DNA of 64,000 bases. Source: Maniola hyperantus. Taxonomy: Eukaryota; Arthropoda; Insecta; Lepidoptera; Nymphalidae. The stretch spans positions 8,556,001-8,620,000 of the forward strand of contig NC_048556.1 in NCBI RefSeq assembly GCF_902806685.2, written 5' to 3'. The position numbers and the translations under genes were made by a program. Shown in pieces: positions 11,465-22,423 of the stretch (position 1 is its first letter; each line of letters opens with the position of its first letter). The notes below the pieces were generated by a model. The model made no database searches. It saw nothing but the letters and a program-made list of their open reading frames with translations, and was not told the origin of the DNA.

Positions 11465-11681
11465 CTAGCTGATGCCCGCGGATTTAGGTTTTTAAATCCC
11501 GTGGGAACTGTTTGTGGCCCATGTCACTCTCCAGGTCTTTAACTATACCCATGCAAAAAATCACGTCGATCCGTGGCTCCGTAGTGATTGAAGGACAGAC
11601 CAACAAACCAACAAACCAACGAACCAACAAACCAATAAAGCAACAAACAACACACTTTCGCATTTATAATATCGGTAGTGA
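11465..11681 (-). mobile_element. H1 Helitron-like copy
   Basis: CTAGCTGATGCCCGCG end at 11465 and CGCATTTATAATATCGG at the other end; an (AACC)n-like run lies at 11600-11650. Confidence 0.82.
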
Positions 11682-11868
11682 TTACCACTTCTATGTTTCC
11701 ATTTATAAAATTACCTAATCAATAGGTAAAATAGAACAATTTTGTTATGTAAAATGTAATATTTTTATTTTTCAGGTTTAGTTTAAGGCACATGCAAAGC
11801 ACCAACACCATGCTACGTTTGTCAACGTTTTGTTGTAAGTATCAAATAAACATTTTATGTAACTACAA

Positions 11869-12050
11869 GCTTATGCTCGCGACTTCGTCCGCGTGGACTA
11901 CATACATTTCAAACTCCTATTTCACCCACTTAGGGGTTGAATTTTCAAAAATCCTTTCTTAGTGGATCTGCATGCCAAATTTCAGCCCGATCCGTCCAGT
12001 GGTTTGAGCGTGCGTTGATAGATCAGTCAGTTACTTTTTCTTTCTATAAG
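11869..12050 (-). mobile_element. H2 Helitron-like copy, decayed
   Basis: CTTATGCTCGCGACTTCGTC at one end; internal deletion and short GACT run. Confidence 0.75.
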
Positions 12051-12289
12051 TAGTAGGTATGTATATTTAGAATAGCGTTTTCCTGGGACTTTGTCTTCCG
12101 CGATAATTTTGTTGGGATCGAATAGCTTTACCTAACTTCGTTAATCGTTTGCCTACCGTCACAGCAATTTTTAGGGTTCCGTAGTAAACAAGGAACCCGT
12201 ATAGTTTTGCCATGATCGTCCGTCCTCGACTTTTAGTGTTAGTAATCTGTAATTTGGCATGGGTATAAACATTAATCACGCCGACAAAG

Positions 12290-12476
12290 TAGTGAAATGA
12301 AATTGTGATAAATATTTTTAACTACTAGGCGGACCGGGTTGTTTGGCATGCAGGTAGTTATTATGACGTAGACATCCGCTAAGAAAGGAATTTTGGAAGA
12401 TTCAGTCCCTAAGATGGTAAAATAGGGGGTTGAAATTTGTGTAATCCACACGGGTGAAATCGCGGGCATAAGCTAG
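12290..12476 (+). mobile_element. H2 Helitron-like copy, 5' truncated
   Basis: Body and 3' end present (GCGGGCATAAG CTAG); the 5' end is lost. Confidence 0.75.
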
Positions 12477-12538
12477 TTTAAAATAAGAAGAAATATCTAT
12501 AATATATAATAATATAATAGAATTGTTATCAAATAAGT

Positions 12539-12681
12539 CCGCGACAGGTCGAGATGGCAATCGGGGTATGAGGCGGCGCGGCTAGACACCCCGCACACTC
12601 GCACGTCACCCGTGCTCGCCCGCTCTGGGTGAGTTGTGCGGGGCGTTCCCACCCCGATTGCTATCTCAACCTGACGCGTAC
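12539..12681. mobile_element. GC-rich foldback MITE, family F2
   Basis: CCGCGACAGGTCGAGATGGC end with inverted partner ACCTGACGCG; GC-rich interior. Confidence 0.8.
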
Positions 12682-12985
12682 TTATACCTACCTAGTCTGT
12701 AATCGGTCATAAAGAACTTCTAAATGGGTAATCGCCTCATCTCAAAGTATTAATTGTAGCCAGTTGCTGCACATAAAGATGTAACCGTTAGTAACCCTGA
12801 ACTGAATTTGAATTTGGCTAATTCATTTACTTCTTTTGATTTTTATCTTCTCAAATTTGGGAGAAAATAATGTTTGTTAGAGCTTTTGTTTGTAGCAATC
12901 TCTTGATCTTAGTTAAATAACTAGGTATTTTTTCGTTATAATTAGCAAGACTTTAAAGTTAGGTACTTACATAATTGAGTAAGGT
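12682..12985. other. Unassigned AT-rich sequence
   Basis: Nothing recognised. Confidence 0.4.
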
Positions 12986-12989
12986 TGTA

Positions 12990-13545
12990 TTGAAAAATGA
13001 AGACCAAAGTCTTCGAACAGTGCGTGTTGCCAGTACACATGGATACGAGACACGGTCGCTAACTATGGGCCTCATAAGACAGCTCAGAGTCACTCAGCGG
13101 GCGATGGAGAGAGCTATGCTTGGAGTTTCTCTACGTGATCAAATCAGAAATGAGGAGATCCGTAGGAGAACTAGCGTAACCGACATAGCTCAACGGGTTG
13201 CGAAGCTGAAGTGGCAATGGGCAGGGCACATAGTTCGTAAAACCGATAAACGTTGGGGTCCCAAGGTGCTGGAATGGCGACCTCACACCGGCAGACGCAG
13301 TATTGGAAGACCCCCCACTAGGTGGACGAACGATATCAGACGAGTCGCAGGGAGCCGCTGGATCCAGGCGGATCAAACCCAACGACGCAAGAAGACGCAG
13401 TGTTGGAAGATCCCTACTAGGTGGACGGACGACATTAGACGAGTCGCAGGAAGCCGCTGGATTAAGGCGGCGCAAGACCGTGGCGTGTGGAAGTCCCTAC
13501 AAAAGACCTATGTCCAACAGTGGACGTCTATCGGTTGATGATGAT
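12990..13545 (+). pseudogene. LINE reverse-transcriptase C-terminal fragment (RTE-like)
   Basis: Reads in one frame for most of its length: RAMLGVSLRDQIRNEEIRRR, KLKWQWAGHIVRKTDKRWGP, GRPPTRWTNDIRRVAGSRW, ending VWKSLQKTYVQQWTSIG and the GATGATGATAATGA tail. These are hallmarks of the very common lepidopteran endonuclease-reverse-transcriptase LINE. The endonuclease and catalytic RT core are absent. The segment 13310-13375 is repeated at 13400-13465 (see findings). Confidence 0.88.
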
Positions 13546-13844
13546 AATGAGATTTCAGCGCCTAGTTTACTTACAAGTCAAATACAAAGCATTTGGTGCT
13601 TAGTACACATGCAAGCAATGCTAAGAATGTGTACAGCATTAACTTCAAGTGTCGGCTTATTGTTCGTACTCGCAATAAACATTGAGTGGGCTACTTAGGC
13701 GCTTTGAGAAACAGCGGCATTCACGCGTTTTGAGAACATATGATGTACAGGATAGTCGGCATGAATGAATATAATTATTAGCTAATCACTTTGTAAATAC
13801 TGGTGGCATAGGTAAGTTTGTGGGCATAACGCACTTGTATAGCA
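13546..13844. other. Unassigned sequence
   Basis: Nothing recognised. Confidence 0.4.
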
Positions 13845-14190
13845 AAAGCGGTGAATAGCCTAATCACATCAGACACAGACATCGGTCTCGATGTGTCCAC
13901 TATTTTGTATGTATCTCTATTTGGGGATCCTGGGTTTGATCTCGAGCACGCACGTCGATCTTTTTGGAGTTACCTATGTGCGCTTTTACTTACTTGTTTT
14001 AACGGTGAAGGAAAAATCGCGAGGAAATATGTATGCCTGAGAGTTCTCCATAATGTTCTCAAAGATATTGTGTGAAGTCTGCCAATCAGCACTTGGCCAG
14101 CGCAGTGGAGTATGGCCAAACCCCTTCTCATTCAGAGAGGAGACCCGTGCTCTGTAGTGGGCCGGCGAGGGGTTGATGATGATATGATTA
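13845..14190 (+). repeat. SINE-A copy, diverged
   Basis: Recognised by GGTTTGATCTCGAGCACGCA, TTTTAACGGTGAAGGAAAAA and the GTTGATGATGATATGATTAT tail. Confidence 0.78.
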
Positions 14191-14239
14191 TGAGAATGTA
14201 TGTTTCACAGGATAGTCAGCATCAATGAATACTTATTAG

Positions 14240-14468
14240 CTAACTTATGCCCGTGACTATTGATCGCGTGGTCTTTCCAAATTTCAAACTGTTTTACCCC
14301 TTTAGGGAATGAATTTTCAAAAATCCTTTCTTAGCGGATGTCTACGTCATAATAGCTATCTGCATGCCAAATTCCAGCCCGATCCGTCCAGTAGTTTGCG
14401 CTCTGCGTTGATAGATCAGTCAGTCAGTTAGCCAGTCAGTTTGCTTTTCCATTTATAGGTATAGATCA
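14240..14468 (-). mobile_element. H2 Helitron-like copy
   Basis: Matches the body of H2 and its GACT run; 3' end slightly decayed (TAGCTAACTTATGCC). Confidence 0.78.
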
Positions 14469-14489
14469 CTTTACAAATAGCACTTGTGC

Positions 14490-14575
14490 GGCAAAAGCCG
14501 TAATAGCATAGTGGTGATTGTCGAACTCTTATTCGGGGTCCGGGGTTCGATCCCGAGCACGCACATAATTTTTAC
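14490..14575 (+). repeat. SINE-A head fragment
   Basis: GGGTCCGGGGTTCGATCCCG plus upstream AGCATAGTGGTGATTGTC; body missing. tRNA-like but not a tRNA gene, since it continues into SINE sequence. Confidence 0.7.
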
Positions 14576-14990
14576 ACACAAATATAGGTAGATACATTTT
14601 ATTTGTATACCTGCCACTGCCACTACAAGAATGAAAATAACTATAAGTTATATCTAATGAAATAATGATACGTAACATAAATATTTACATAATAAATACT
14701 TATAAAATTATTATTTACATAATAATAATCGATAAGATATTAAAGTTCAATTTTGTTACAATGACCCTCTTTAAGGTATTTAATCTTCATTAATGCAACG
14801 TACTTACATATTAATAATAGTCTTGTAAAACTTCATCACTTTATCAAGGGCTAAGCTTATTAAATAAGTGTGCCTACCTATACATAGCAGTATACAGTTA
14901 GTACAAAAAAGATTAAGACGAATTGAGAACTTCTTTGAGAAAATCGAAATTTAATTGAGAAAATTTTGTGAAATGTCTGGGCAGCTTCCG
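14576..14990. other. Unassigned AT-rich sequence
   Basis: Nothing recognised. Confidence 0.4.
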
Positions 14991-14994
14991 CGGG

Positions 14995-15265
14995 AATTCA
15001 ATCAATCAAATCGAAAAACGCTGTGCGAAGTGCGATGTAATTTAGCCTATCGGAAGTTGGCAATTATTAGGGCTATTTGCACCTTGGACACTGCTGCTCG
15101 GAAAAGACACCGGGTACTCTTCCCGTACCATTGGCGTAAATTCTTTAGCCATGATGTTCTTCTACGTCCTGGTGGTCTTCTGCCGGCTATTTTCCACTGA
15201 ATAATGAGCTGAAGGAGGTCGTATTTGCTATTTCTCGTAATGTGGCCGAAGTACACCAACTTCCG
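14995..15265 (-). pseudogene. LINE reverse-transcriptase fragment, second family
   Basis: Minus strand reads YFGHITRNSKYDLLQLIIQW then KIAGRRPPGRRRTSWLKNLR, the C-terminal signature of a common insect LINE. Catalytic core absent. Confidence 0.8.
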
Positions 15266-15790
15266 AACTTTTATGGAAAGAAAGAAAGAAAGAAAAAACG
15301 TTTATTTTTTAATGCTGTACCACACATCACCAGTTAGAACTGGTTAGGTTATCCCGGCGGCGCCTCTAATATTTGAGTAGTAAAGTCAAAAGACCTCAAG
15401 TAGAAGAAGCGCCGGAATAAAGTATGTGATGAACACACACAACAACTTTATAATCTTCAGGATTTCAAGATCAACAGATTTTTTATACTTAATTTTGCAG
15501 TTTGAAAATCTAACATAGATACACAAAGTATCTTTTACATTCTGGGCGATTTCGGAAAGACTGTATACGATTACAATAATTTCCCCATTATGCGTAGTTG
15601 TGCAAGCGCCAAAGCGAGTCGCTCCCACGCGATGTCATCTGCGGTCCATTGTGCTAGGGGAGGAAATGAGATGAAATGCTAATAAATACCGACCCATTTG
15701 ATTTCGCAATGACCACAGTTTTACGATGGCCCTAATTATATTTAAAAAGCTTTGTTGGGACCTTGACATCTTTACGCTAGGCACCTATTT
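15266..15790. other. Unassigned sequence
   Basis: A short (GAAA)n run at 15275-15297; otherwise nothing recognised. Confidence 0.4.
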
Positions 15791-15860
15791 TTCTTTACCC
15801 ATAGCCTAATATTTGACATATTATCGTCGATTCAGGATCAAACCGAGAGTTCACTCTGCC
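15790..15860. repeat. Dispersed repeat fragment shared with 21130-21235
   Basis: CCTAATATTTGACATATTA and GATCAAACCGAGAGTTC recur, inverted or rearranged, near 21130-21235. Family not identified. Confidence 0.5.
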
Positions 15861-15892
15861 TATACTCTATCCACAGAGAGAAGTTAGTATAG

Positions 15893-16095
15893 CACTCTCT
15901 GTTACGTAATCCCATACAAATGACAGAGACAAAAACTCAGTGGGCCCCTTTTGAGTGGTAAATCACAAACATGTTTTAAAAAAACATTCGAAGTTCAATT
16001 CGACTACATAGTTTCGTTTGTGATTGATTAGTGAATTAAAATGGTTAACGCCTACTGAGTTTTTGTCGCTTGTCATTTGTTTGTCTCAGAGAGTG
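15893..16095. mobile_element. Foldback MITE, ~200 bp
   Basis: Left arm CACTCTCTGTTACGTAATCC then GACAAAAACTCAGTGGGC; right arm is its imperfect reverse complement ending CAGAGAGTG. It ends 58 bp before the acceptor of the CPAP1-like exon. Confidence 0.78.
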
Positions 16096-16153
16096 TAGAA
16101 AAAAACTAAATTATGGCGTATCTAATAACTGAAATTGATATTCTCTATTCCAG

Positions 16154-18435
16154 TATTGCTGGCGGCAGCAGTGGCACAAAGCGGGTACGAGTATGACAAA
16201 CCGGGGAAACCGTTCGGCCCTACAACGCCTTCATTTAGGCCTGGCTATCAACCCAGTCCAACAAGCAGCTACCCTACATCACCCACCTCACAGGATTATC
16301 CTGGCTCTGCACCAAATTCTACGCCTAGTTACCCATCAGGACCCTCAAGATATCCCTCGAATAATCAACCAGACTACCCTGGCCAAAAATACCCAGGTCA
16401 AACTCCAAGCGGACCCGCAGGCCCAGGATATCCTGGCCAAACTACTAGTGGACCAGCAGGCCCAGGTTATCCTGGCCAAAAATATCCAGGTCAAACTCCA
16501 AATGGCCCAGCAGGTCCAGGTTATCCCGGTCAAAAATATCCAGGTCAAACTCCAAGTGGACCAGCAGGTCCAGGTTATCCCGGCCAAAAATATCCAGGTC
16601 AAGCTTCAAGTGGACCAGCTGGACCAGGTTATCCTGGACAACAATACCCAGGCCAAACTCCAAGCGGACCCGCAGGCCCAGGTTATCCGGGCCAGAAATA
16701 CCCAGGTCAAACGCCAAGCGGACCAGCAGGGCCAGGTTATCCTGGCCAGAAATACCCAGGTCAAACGCCAAGTGGACCAGCAGGCCCAGGTTATCCGGGC
16801 CAGAAATACCCAGGTCAAACTCCAAGCGGACCAGCAGGCCCAGGTTATCCTGGACAACAATACCCAGGTCAAACTTCAAGCGGACCAGCAGGCACAGGTT
16901 ATCCGGGCCAGAAATACCCAGGTCAAACTCCAAGCGGCCCAGGTGGAAACTATCCAGGACAAGGAGCTAATTACCCAGGACAAGGAGCTAATTACCCAGG
17001 ACAAGGAGAAAATTACCCCGGATCAAGTGGAAACTACCCAGGACAAACGCCAGGTCGTGCCGACTTTGGACCTGGAGCTCCCGGATTTAGACCTGGCCAA
17101 CCTGGCTTTGGACCAGGAAATGCTGGCTTTGATGATGGTAGTTATGTAGGAGGTGACTATTCGGCAATCCCCGGTGAACCAGATATAGATTACCCAATAC
17201 TTTCCTATGTTCCAGAAACATCTTTCAGATGTGATGCGCAACCTTACCCAGGCTATTACGCTGATATCGAAACTCGGTGCCAAGTTTTCCATGTATGCGC
17301 TAATAACAAAACATATGACTTCTTATGCCCTAATGGTACCATATTCTCTCAAGAATATTTCGTCTGTGTTTGGTGGAACCAGTTTGACTGCAACTCTGCA
17401 TCTAACTTTTTTGAACTTAACGCAAATCTGTACGATTATTCCATCATTGGTTCGCAATTGCCTGGTGCAGGGTTCCCTGGTACAGGCCCACAAGGTCCAG
17501 CTGGCTACCCTGGCGCTGGCCTTCAAGCTCTTCCTGGTTTTCCTGGCGCTGGCTATCCTGGCACAGGTCCTCAAGGTCCAGCTGGCTACCCAGGCGCTGG
17601 TCCTCAAGGTCCACCTGGCTACCCAGGTGCTGGCCCTCAAGGTCCAGCTGGCTACCCAGGCTCTCGTCCTCAAGGTCCATCTGGCTACCCAGGTACTGGC
17701 CTTCAAGGTCCAGCTGGCTACCCTGGCGCTGGCTCTCAAGGCCCAGCTGGCTACCCTAGTGCAGGTCTTCAACGTCCCACTGGCTACCCTATTGCTCGTC
17801 CGCAAGGTCCAGCAAGTTATCCTGGTGCTGGTCCCCAAAGGCCAGCTGGCTATCCAGGCGCTATTCCTCAGGGCCCAACTGGCTACCCTGGTCCTCGTTC
17901 TCAAGGTCCAGCTGGCTACCCTAGCGCTCGTCCTCAAGGTCCAGCTGGCTACCCAAGCGCTGGTCCTCAAGGTCAACCTGGCTTCCCTGGCTCTGGTCCT
18001 CAAGGCCAAACTGGGTACCCTAGCGCCGGATCTCAACGTCCATCTAGCTACCCTGGTGCTAATCCTCAACAACCAGCTGGTTATCCCGGTTCCAGTTCCC
18101 AAGGTTTGAAACCTAACTATCCTGGTAGCTCAGGACCTCAAGGATCAGGTTCTTATCCTGGAAGACCAGAACAGCAGCAACCAACGGCATCATATCCTAG
18201 CAGCGCTGGTCAACAGACTCCATCTGGTTCCTACCCTGATAGACCTGAAACTTCTTCCGGAAACTACCCAGGATCCCAGAGTACAACAAGTTATCTTGGT
18301 TCTCAGTCAGAAACCGGCTACCCGTCAGGAAAACCTTCAGGCCCCGGCTTCCCATCAAGCACGACGCGCCCTCAAGGGGCAGGTGACAGCAGCTACCCCA
18401 CAACCCCTAACAGAGAATACCTTCCACCTAATTGA
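16154..18435 (+). CDS. CPAP1-like secreted chitin-binding protein, last exon (5' exon missing)
   Basis: Predicted extracellular cuticle or matrix protein that binds chitin. The exon begins after an acceptor ending TTCTCTATTCCAG (AG at 16152-16153) and enters in phase 1, so an upstream exon must supply the ATG; I could not locate it. The first residues, VLLAAAVAQSG, look like the end of a signal peptide cut after AVA. Next comes a block of about 11 copies of a 13-18 residue unit (YPGQKYPGQTPSGPAGPG type, 16380-16960), then one type-2 chitin-binding (peritrophin A) domain at 17230-17391 with six cysteines spaced C-x15-C-x5-C-x9-C-x12-C-x7-C, then about 20 copies of an 11-residue GYPGAGPQGPA-type unit, and a Ser/Pro/Gly tail ending in TGA... 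stop at 18433-18435. One chitin-binding domain is the mark of the CPAP1 family; the exact orthologue is not assigned. The repeats also leave other frames open, which are shadows. Confidence 0.88.
16380..16960 (+). repeat. Coding tandem repeat, YPGQ-type units
   Basis: About eleven near-identical units of 39-54 bp encode YPGQ(K/Q)YPGQTPSGPAGPG with small changes. Several neighbouring units are nearly identical at the DNA level, so copy number probably varies by unequal exchange. Confidence 0.9.
17230..17391 (+). other. Type-2 chitin-binding (peritrophin A) domain
   Basis: Six cysteines at codons from 17230 to 17389, with the aromatic-rich segment FVCVWWNQFDC at the end. This is the only non-repetitive folded part of the host protein. 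Spacing fits the peritrophin A pattern as I know it. Confidence 0.9.
17461..18110 (+). repeat. Coding tandem repeat, GYPGAGPQGPA-type units
   Basis: About twenty 33-bp units encode variants of GYPGAGPQGPA. The units are more diverged than those of the N-terminal block, so this array looks older. Confidence 0.88.
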
Positions 18436-18500
18436 TGAAATATATTTCACTAATAGACTTTTAAGTTTAATGCTGCCAGAGTGCTTCTAAGTAAATATGC

Positions 18501-18506
18501 AATAAA
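18501..18506 (+). terminator. Poly(A) signal of the CPAP1-like gene
   Basis: AATAAA 66 bp after the stop codon, in AT-rich 3' sequence. Confidence 0.6.
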
Positions 18507-18869
18507 CGTTGACAAATGAAATTGTTGGTGCTAAATACGTATTATTTTTATTGGTTAAGTAGGTAGTTTATAATTTATATGATTTGATTTTATATATTTA
18601 AGTAGTGAATGTATAAAAAATTATATTTTTATTTATTTGACTAGGTATGCTAAAAAACGAAAATGTGACGATAAAAGTTTACCACGAAAGTTACCAAAAT
18701 ACATATGTGTTCGTAAAATTAAGAGCAGAAGTTATGTATTATGATTTTTTCATTTTGTTAAGTAACTTAATTTAGTTTAGGTACCTAAGTTTATAATAAA
18801 GCATTTGATTTTGTAAATAAAAATAAGTATTTGCTAAATAATAAAAATATTTCCAGCAATAACGATTAT
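18507..18869. other. Intergenic sequence between convergent genes
   Basis: AT-rich, with a second AATAAA near 18796 on the + strand. No coding or repeat signal seen. Confidence 0.5.
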
Positions 18870-18875
18870 TTTATT
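18870..18875 (-). terminator. Poly(A) signal of the LRRC71-like gene
   Basis: AATAAA on the minus strand only about 10 bp past the stop codon, which would give a very short 3' UTR. No other AATAAA was seen on this strand in the next ~100 bp. Confidence 0.4.
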
Positions 18876-18884
18876 TTCAATTTC

Positions 18885-20831
18885 TTACTGTTTTACAGCA
18901 CGACTTGTTTTCTTGCCAACAGTATTTCTTGCCATCATTTCATCTACAGTAGTCAGTTCTGGACAGGAAATTGGTAATTTGTTGCCTTCGATCACAATTT
19001 TTATGAGACCTCCATTAATTTTGAAGTTAATTTGGTATTTTATCACATTCTGTAATTTTCTAACGCTCAAATACGATAAGTTATTGTAAGCTAAATTTAG
19101 ATAAGACAGTGTCATATTTCCAATACTGTAAACGTATCCCTCAATATGCTTTATTGTTTCTGAATGAAAAGGATCTTCGAAAGGACCCAAAATCTCTGTT
19201 GTAAGCATTTCAGCTTTTGTTTTTATGTAGTCATCATCTGCATTTGAGCTCGTTGGCATGTCTTTCTCTTTTCTTACACTTGATTTGTTTTTAAGACTAG
19301 TCACAGATGTTTTTCTTCTTGGCGATTTCTTGCGAAGTTGACTCACGCCATTCAATGATTTATGACAGAGCTGACCTAAACATTTTGCATACATATCATT
19401 TCTACGTTTCAAATATTCCAAACGTCTCCGCCGCATGATTATGATTTCGTCAGAAGTCAGTGGGAATTCTATTAAAACGTCTAAAATTTGACCAACGCCG
19501 CAGTCAGTGATGTGGTTGTCAGCGAGATTTAAATACCGCAAATGTCTATTACTTCTCAAAGCGTTACTTATATGTTTGGCCCCTTCATCTGTAATGCGGT
19601 TTGAAGATAGATTTAAAAGTAATAAATTCTGAGCAGAAGCCGAGTTGCGCAACTTTGCAGCTATTGATTTGCACGCGTCGTCCTCTATATTACATCTGCA
19701 TAGAGAGAGATACCTAAGCTTTGTGGTTTCTAGTAGCATTGTATAGTCGGCTCCTATCACTGGTGAATCATCAAGGCATACCTCAGTAATTGTAGAGGTT
19801 TCAAGTATTTTTCCCAACTTATATATTGTGTACATATTTATCTTGCATTTACTAATAGTTATCCGTACCAAATTTCGGTAGCACGGTAATAATAGATGGA
19901 ATATTCTCAGCAACGATCGTGGTACATCCTTCATTTTCGTTATGAGAATTTCTCTGAGCGTATTGTAGTTGTCATACACCATAGTTACGGTAATAATAGG
20001 AAGGGGGTGAAAAGAAATAGATGCATTTTTTAAAGACGATTGATGATAACTCTTTCGTTTAGTTTTTATAGCAGATTCGTCAGATGCGGATAAGGTCTCT
20101 GACAATACTTTTATCCGTTTAGTTTTAAGTTTTGTATTTGCTTGTTTGAAATTCATGAGATAATCTGAAAAAAAGAGTAACAATCTGGATCATCTCTCAC
20201 ACGAGGCAACGAAAATAAAATCAGTATTCAACTCCAACGCAGCCAATCACCTATACTTATTTCAATAGAGCTAAGGCACGCACGCACAGGGTGCAACTCA
20301 TAAGTACATAGTTAATACTAGCGGAAAAAACCGTGAAGTCGCAGTTTCCACTACAGTGCCACCAACCACAGAGTACATTATATAGGTATACTGGCACCAA
20401 CTATTGTTCCAGTGTCAGTGTCGCTAGTGGAGAATTTGGTATTAAAATAATAGTTCCAATTTTGCCCACCTGAACAAATAAGTTGGTGCCTGGTGGCACT
20501 ATAATTGGATTTTTGTCGTACTACCGATTTCAATTCCAGAGAAAATAATAATACCTACTACTTATTATTATATTATTTGGATTATGATATTATAATTGAT
20601 ATAATTTGGAGTGTAACAAATCGAGTAAAACGAACCTGGTTTAACTTCCTTACGCACACTTACTGTGTAAGGACAGTCGAACTTCTCGCAGGCCATGATT
20701 AAAATTTTGTCGAAGCTATGTAATTCGCCATCTCCTTTTTTTTCTTTCCGAAACGTTTTCTCCACCCCCGATGACCTAATCGACCCTAAGGACATAATGG
20801 ATCTCACACTTCTCGCCTTCGGGAGCGACAT
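18885..20831 (-). CDS. LRRC71-like leucine-rich-repeat protein, two exons
   Basis: Exons: complement(20636..20831) and complement(18885..20164), giving 491 aa. The donor is CCAG|GTTCGT at 20636/20635 and the acceptor a T-rich run ending CAG at 20165; joining them keeps the frame (KEVKP-DYLMNF), 196+1280 nt. The start is the first ATG of exon 1, encoding MSLPKARSVRS; an extra 5' exon cannot be excluded. Residues ~162-299 form ribonuclease-inhibitor-type LRRs (LLLNLSSNRITDEGA, LRYLNLADNHITDCGV). They are followed by a short segment, a basic RRRRLEYLKRR stretch, a low-complexity basic linker, and a last LRR at ~430-450 (LSYLNLAYNNL). A split LRR array with a basic insert is what I recall for LRRC71, a poorly characterised protein linked to ciliated cells. 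The LRR call is firm; the orthologue name is moderate. Confidence 0.82.
20165..20635 (-). other. Intron of the LRRC71-like gene
   Basis: 471 bp with GT-AG ends. Near 20360-20500 there is an imperfect inverted pair around AGTGCCACCAACCA and GGTGCCTGGTGGCACT, perhaps a small foldback remnant. Confidence 0.7.
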
Positions 20832-21125
20832 AACTATTATTTTATTAATAAAGTTATAAATAAATAAAAATAAAATATAAATATCAAAATAAACTAAATT
20901 CAGTTAAATATTTATGAAATACATGGCTTACAAAAATATTTAAATATCTACCTACTATTATAAAAAAATATGACAATAATGACAATATTACATAGTGAAA
21001 CTCGTTGTTCTTGTTCTGAGAGTGAAACAGAGTTTATCTACCAGAGCGAACTAGAGTGAGGGAACTCCATCGATATCGAAAGTACCTAATAATTATTATC
21101 AAGAATTAGTACCTACTTATTTCTT
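20832..21125. other. Upstream region of the LRRC71-like gene
   Basis: Very AT-rich; two TGACAATA-like copies near 20970-20985. No clear promoter element. Confidence 0.4.
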
Positions 21126-21129
21126 AAGG

Positions 21130-21235
21130 GGGAACTCTTGGTTTGATCGACGGTAATATGTCAAATATTAGGTTATGGAACAGAGGGGCGACAATTAGGG
21201 AACTTCTGAATCAAACCGAGAATTCCCTCTCTAGT
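21130..21235. repeat. Dispersed repeat fragment shared with 15790-15860
   Basis: Contains GGTTTGATCGACGGTAATAT and AATATGTCAAATATTAGG. Family not identified. Confidence 0.5.
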
Positions 21236-21302
21236 TTTGCTACTCTGCACTGCCTTTGTTATCTACTCGGTGCTTAGACCTGACCTAAATCTATACTAAA
21301 GA

Positions 21303-21352
21303 ATGCCTTAAGTAACGATTAAGCGACTCTGAGTGCGGCTGTTAGTGCCCTA
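21303..21352. repeat. Half copy of the hairpin seen at 63598-63692
   Basis: AATGCCTTAAGTAACGATTA and CTGAGTGCGGCTGTTAG match one arm of that hairpin. Confidence 0.65.
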
Positions 21353-21435
21353 CCCTGTCAAGCCCTGTCCAATAGAGCAAGATCCTAGGACTGCCAGACT
21401 TACCTACTTATTTTCTGAGAAACAGAAGTGTGTGA

Positions 21436-21540
21436 GATAAAGTATAAATCCCGCAAATTGCTAATGCTAGCAGTCTGAAATTAGTATGACACGGAATAAC
21501 CTATAAGTCCTGCAAATTGCTATTGCGCTGGAACCATGTC
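21436..21540. repeat. Decayed copies of the 24269-24434 MITE
   Basis: Two partial ends with AAATCCCGCAAATTGCTA and AAGTCCTGCAAATTGCTATT. Confidence 0.55.
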
Positions 21541-21549
21541 TCATTAACA

Positions 21550-22150
21550 TCATCATCATCATCGCGTGCCTTCTTCAAAACGAAGTTTTAAGCCGCCTCT
21601 TTCAACTTTGGATAACTAAGCCCTGTCCACCCCCTTATATCGTCCAACCATTTGCGTCTTTGGCGACCTGGAGCCCTTTTGCCCTCAATCCTTCCTTCCA
21701 AAACTAATCTCGGAAATGAGAATTGGGCTCCTCTTTGTAAATGCCCAAAGAAAGCGATCTTCCTTCGCATGATAGTGGACATGAGTTCTTTGTGTTTGTG
21801 GACCATTTCCAGTAGGTACCTTCGTGTTCGGTGTAAAGCTGTTCCACGTTATCTTTAGCATTTTCCTGTAGATCCACATTCCACATCTCAAAAGCTTGCA
21901 GGCGGTTATTTGCTTCCTTTTTGAGAACCCAAGTTTCACAACCATACAAGAGGGTGGACCAGACATAGCACTTGACAAGGCGGCATCTCAGCTCGAGCTG
22001 TAATTTGGTGCTGCAGAGGGTCTTGGACATCTTGTGAAACATAATTTTAGCTTGGCTAATACGGCATTTTATTTCTTGTAGGTGGTCAAGATCCGAAGTG
22101 AAATACCTACCTACTTCATTTTCGGGACCACATATTCTATGCACTGATCT
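21550..22150 (-). pseudogene. LINE reverse-transcriptase remnant, frameshifted
   Basis: Minus strand carries, in two or three frames, CRLVKCYVWSTLLYGCETWV, MRRKIAFFGHLQRGAQFS and GRIEGKRAPGRQRRKWLDDI, i.e. the RT C-terminus of an insect LINE. The 3' tail (ATGATGATGATG on the minus strand) is near 21550. Confidence 0.85.
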
Positions 22151-22175
22151 TTCACATCATATTGAAAGGGCTTCA

Positions 22176-22316
22176 CCTGTGCATTTTAAAACAGATTTTT
22201 ATTTATTTTATGCATCATAGTTTTTGAATTATCGTGCAAAATGTCGAAAAAATACCACTGTAGTACGGAACCCTCGTTGCGCGAGCCAGACTCGCACTTA
22301 ACCGGTTTTTTTGCCG
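22176..22316 (-). mobile_element. R1 dispersed repeat, truncated
   Basis: Reverse copy of the first ~140 bp of R1. Confidence 0.78.
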
Positions 22317-22423
22317 CTCTTTTCCATCAGTCTCATCTTTCGTTGGCCAGACCACAGACTCTAAAGTTACCCACATCAAACTTTGTAATGTTGATAAAAC
22401 TTACTGGCAACATAAAAAACTAG

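Noticed and set aside
16193..18102. Long open frames overlapping the CPAP1-like exon on both strands (up to 318 codons)
   Set aside because: They are by-products of the tandem repeat composition; only the frame with the signal-peptide end and six-cysteine domain makes sense.
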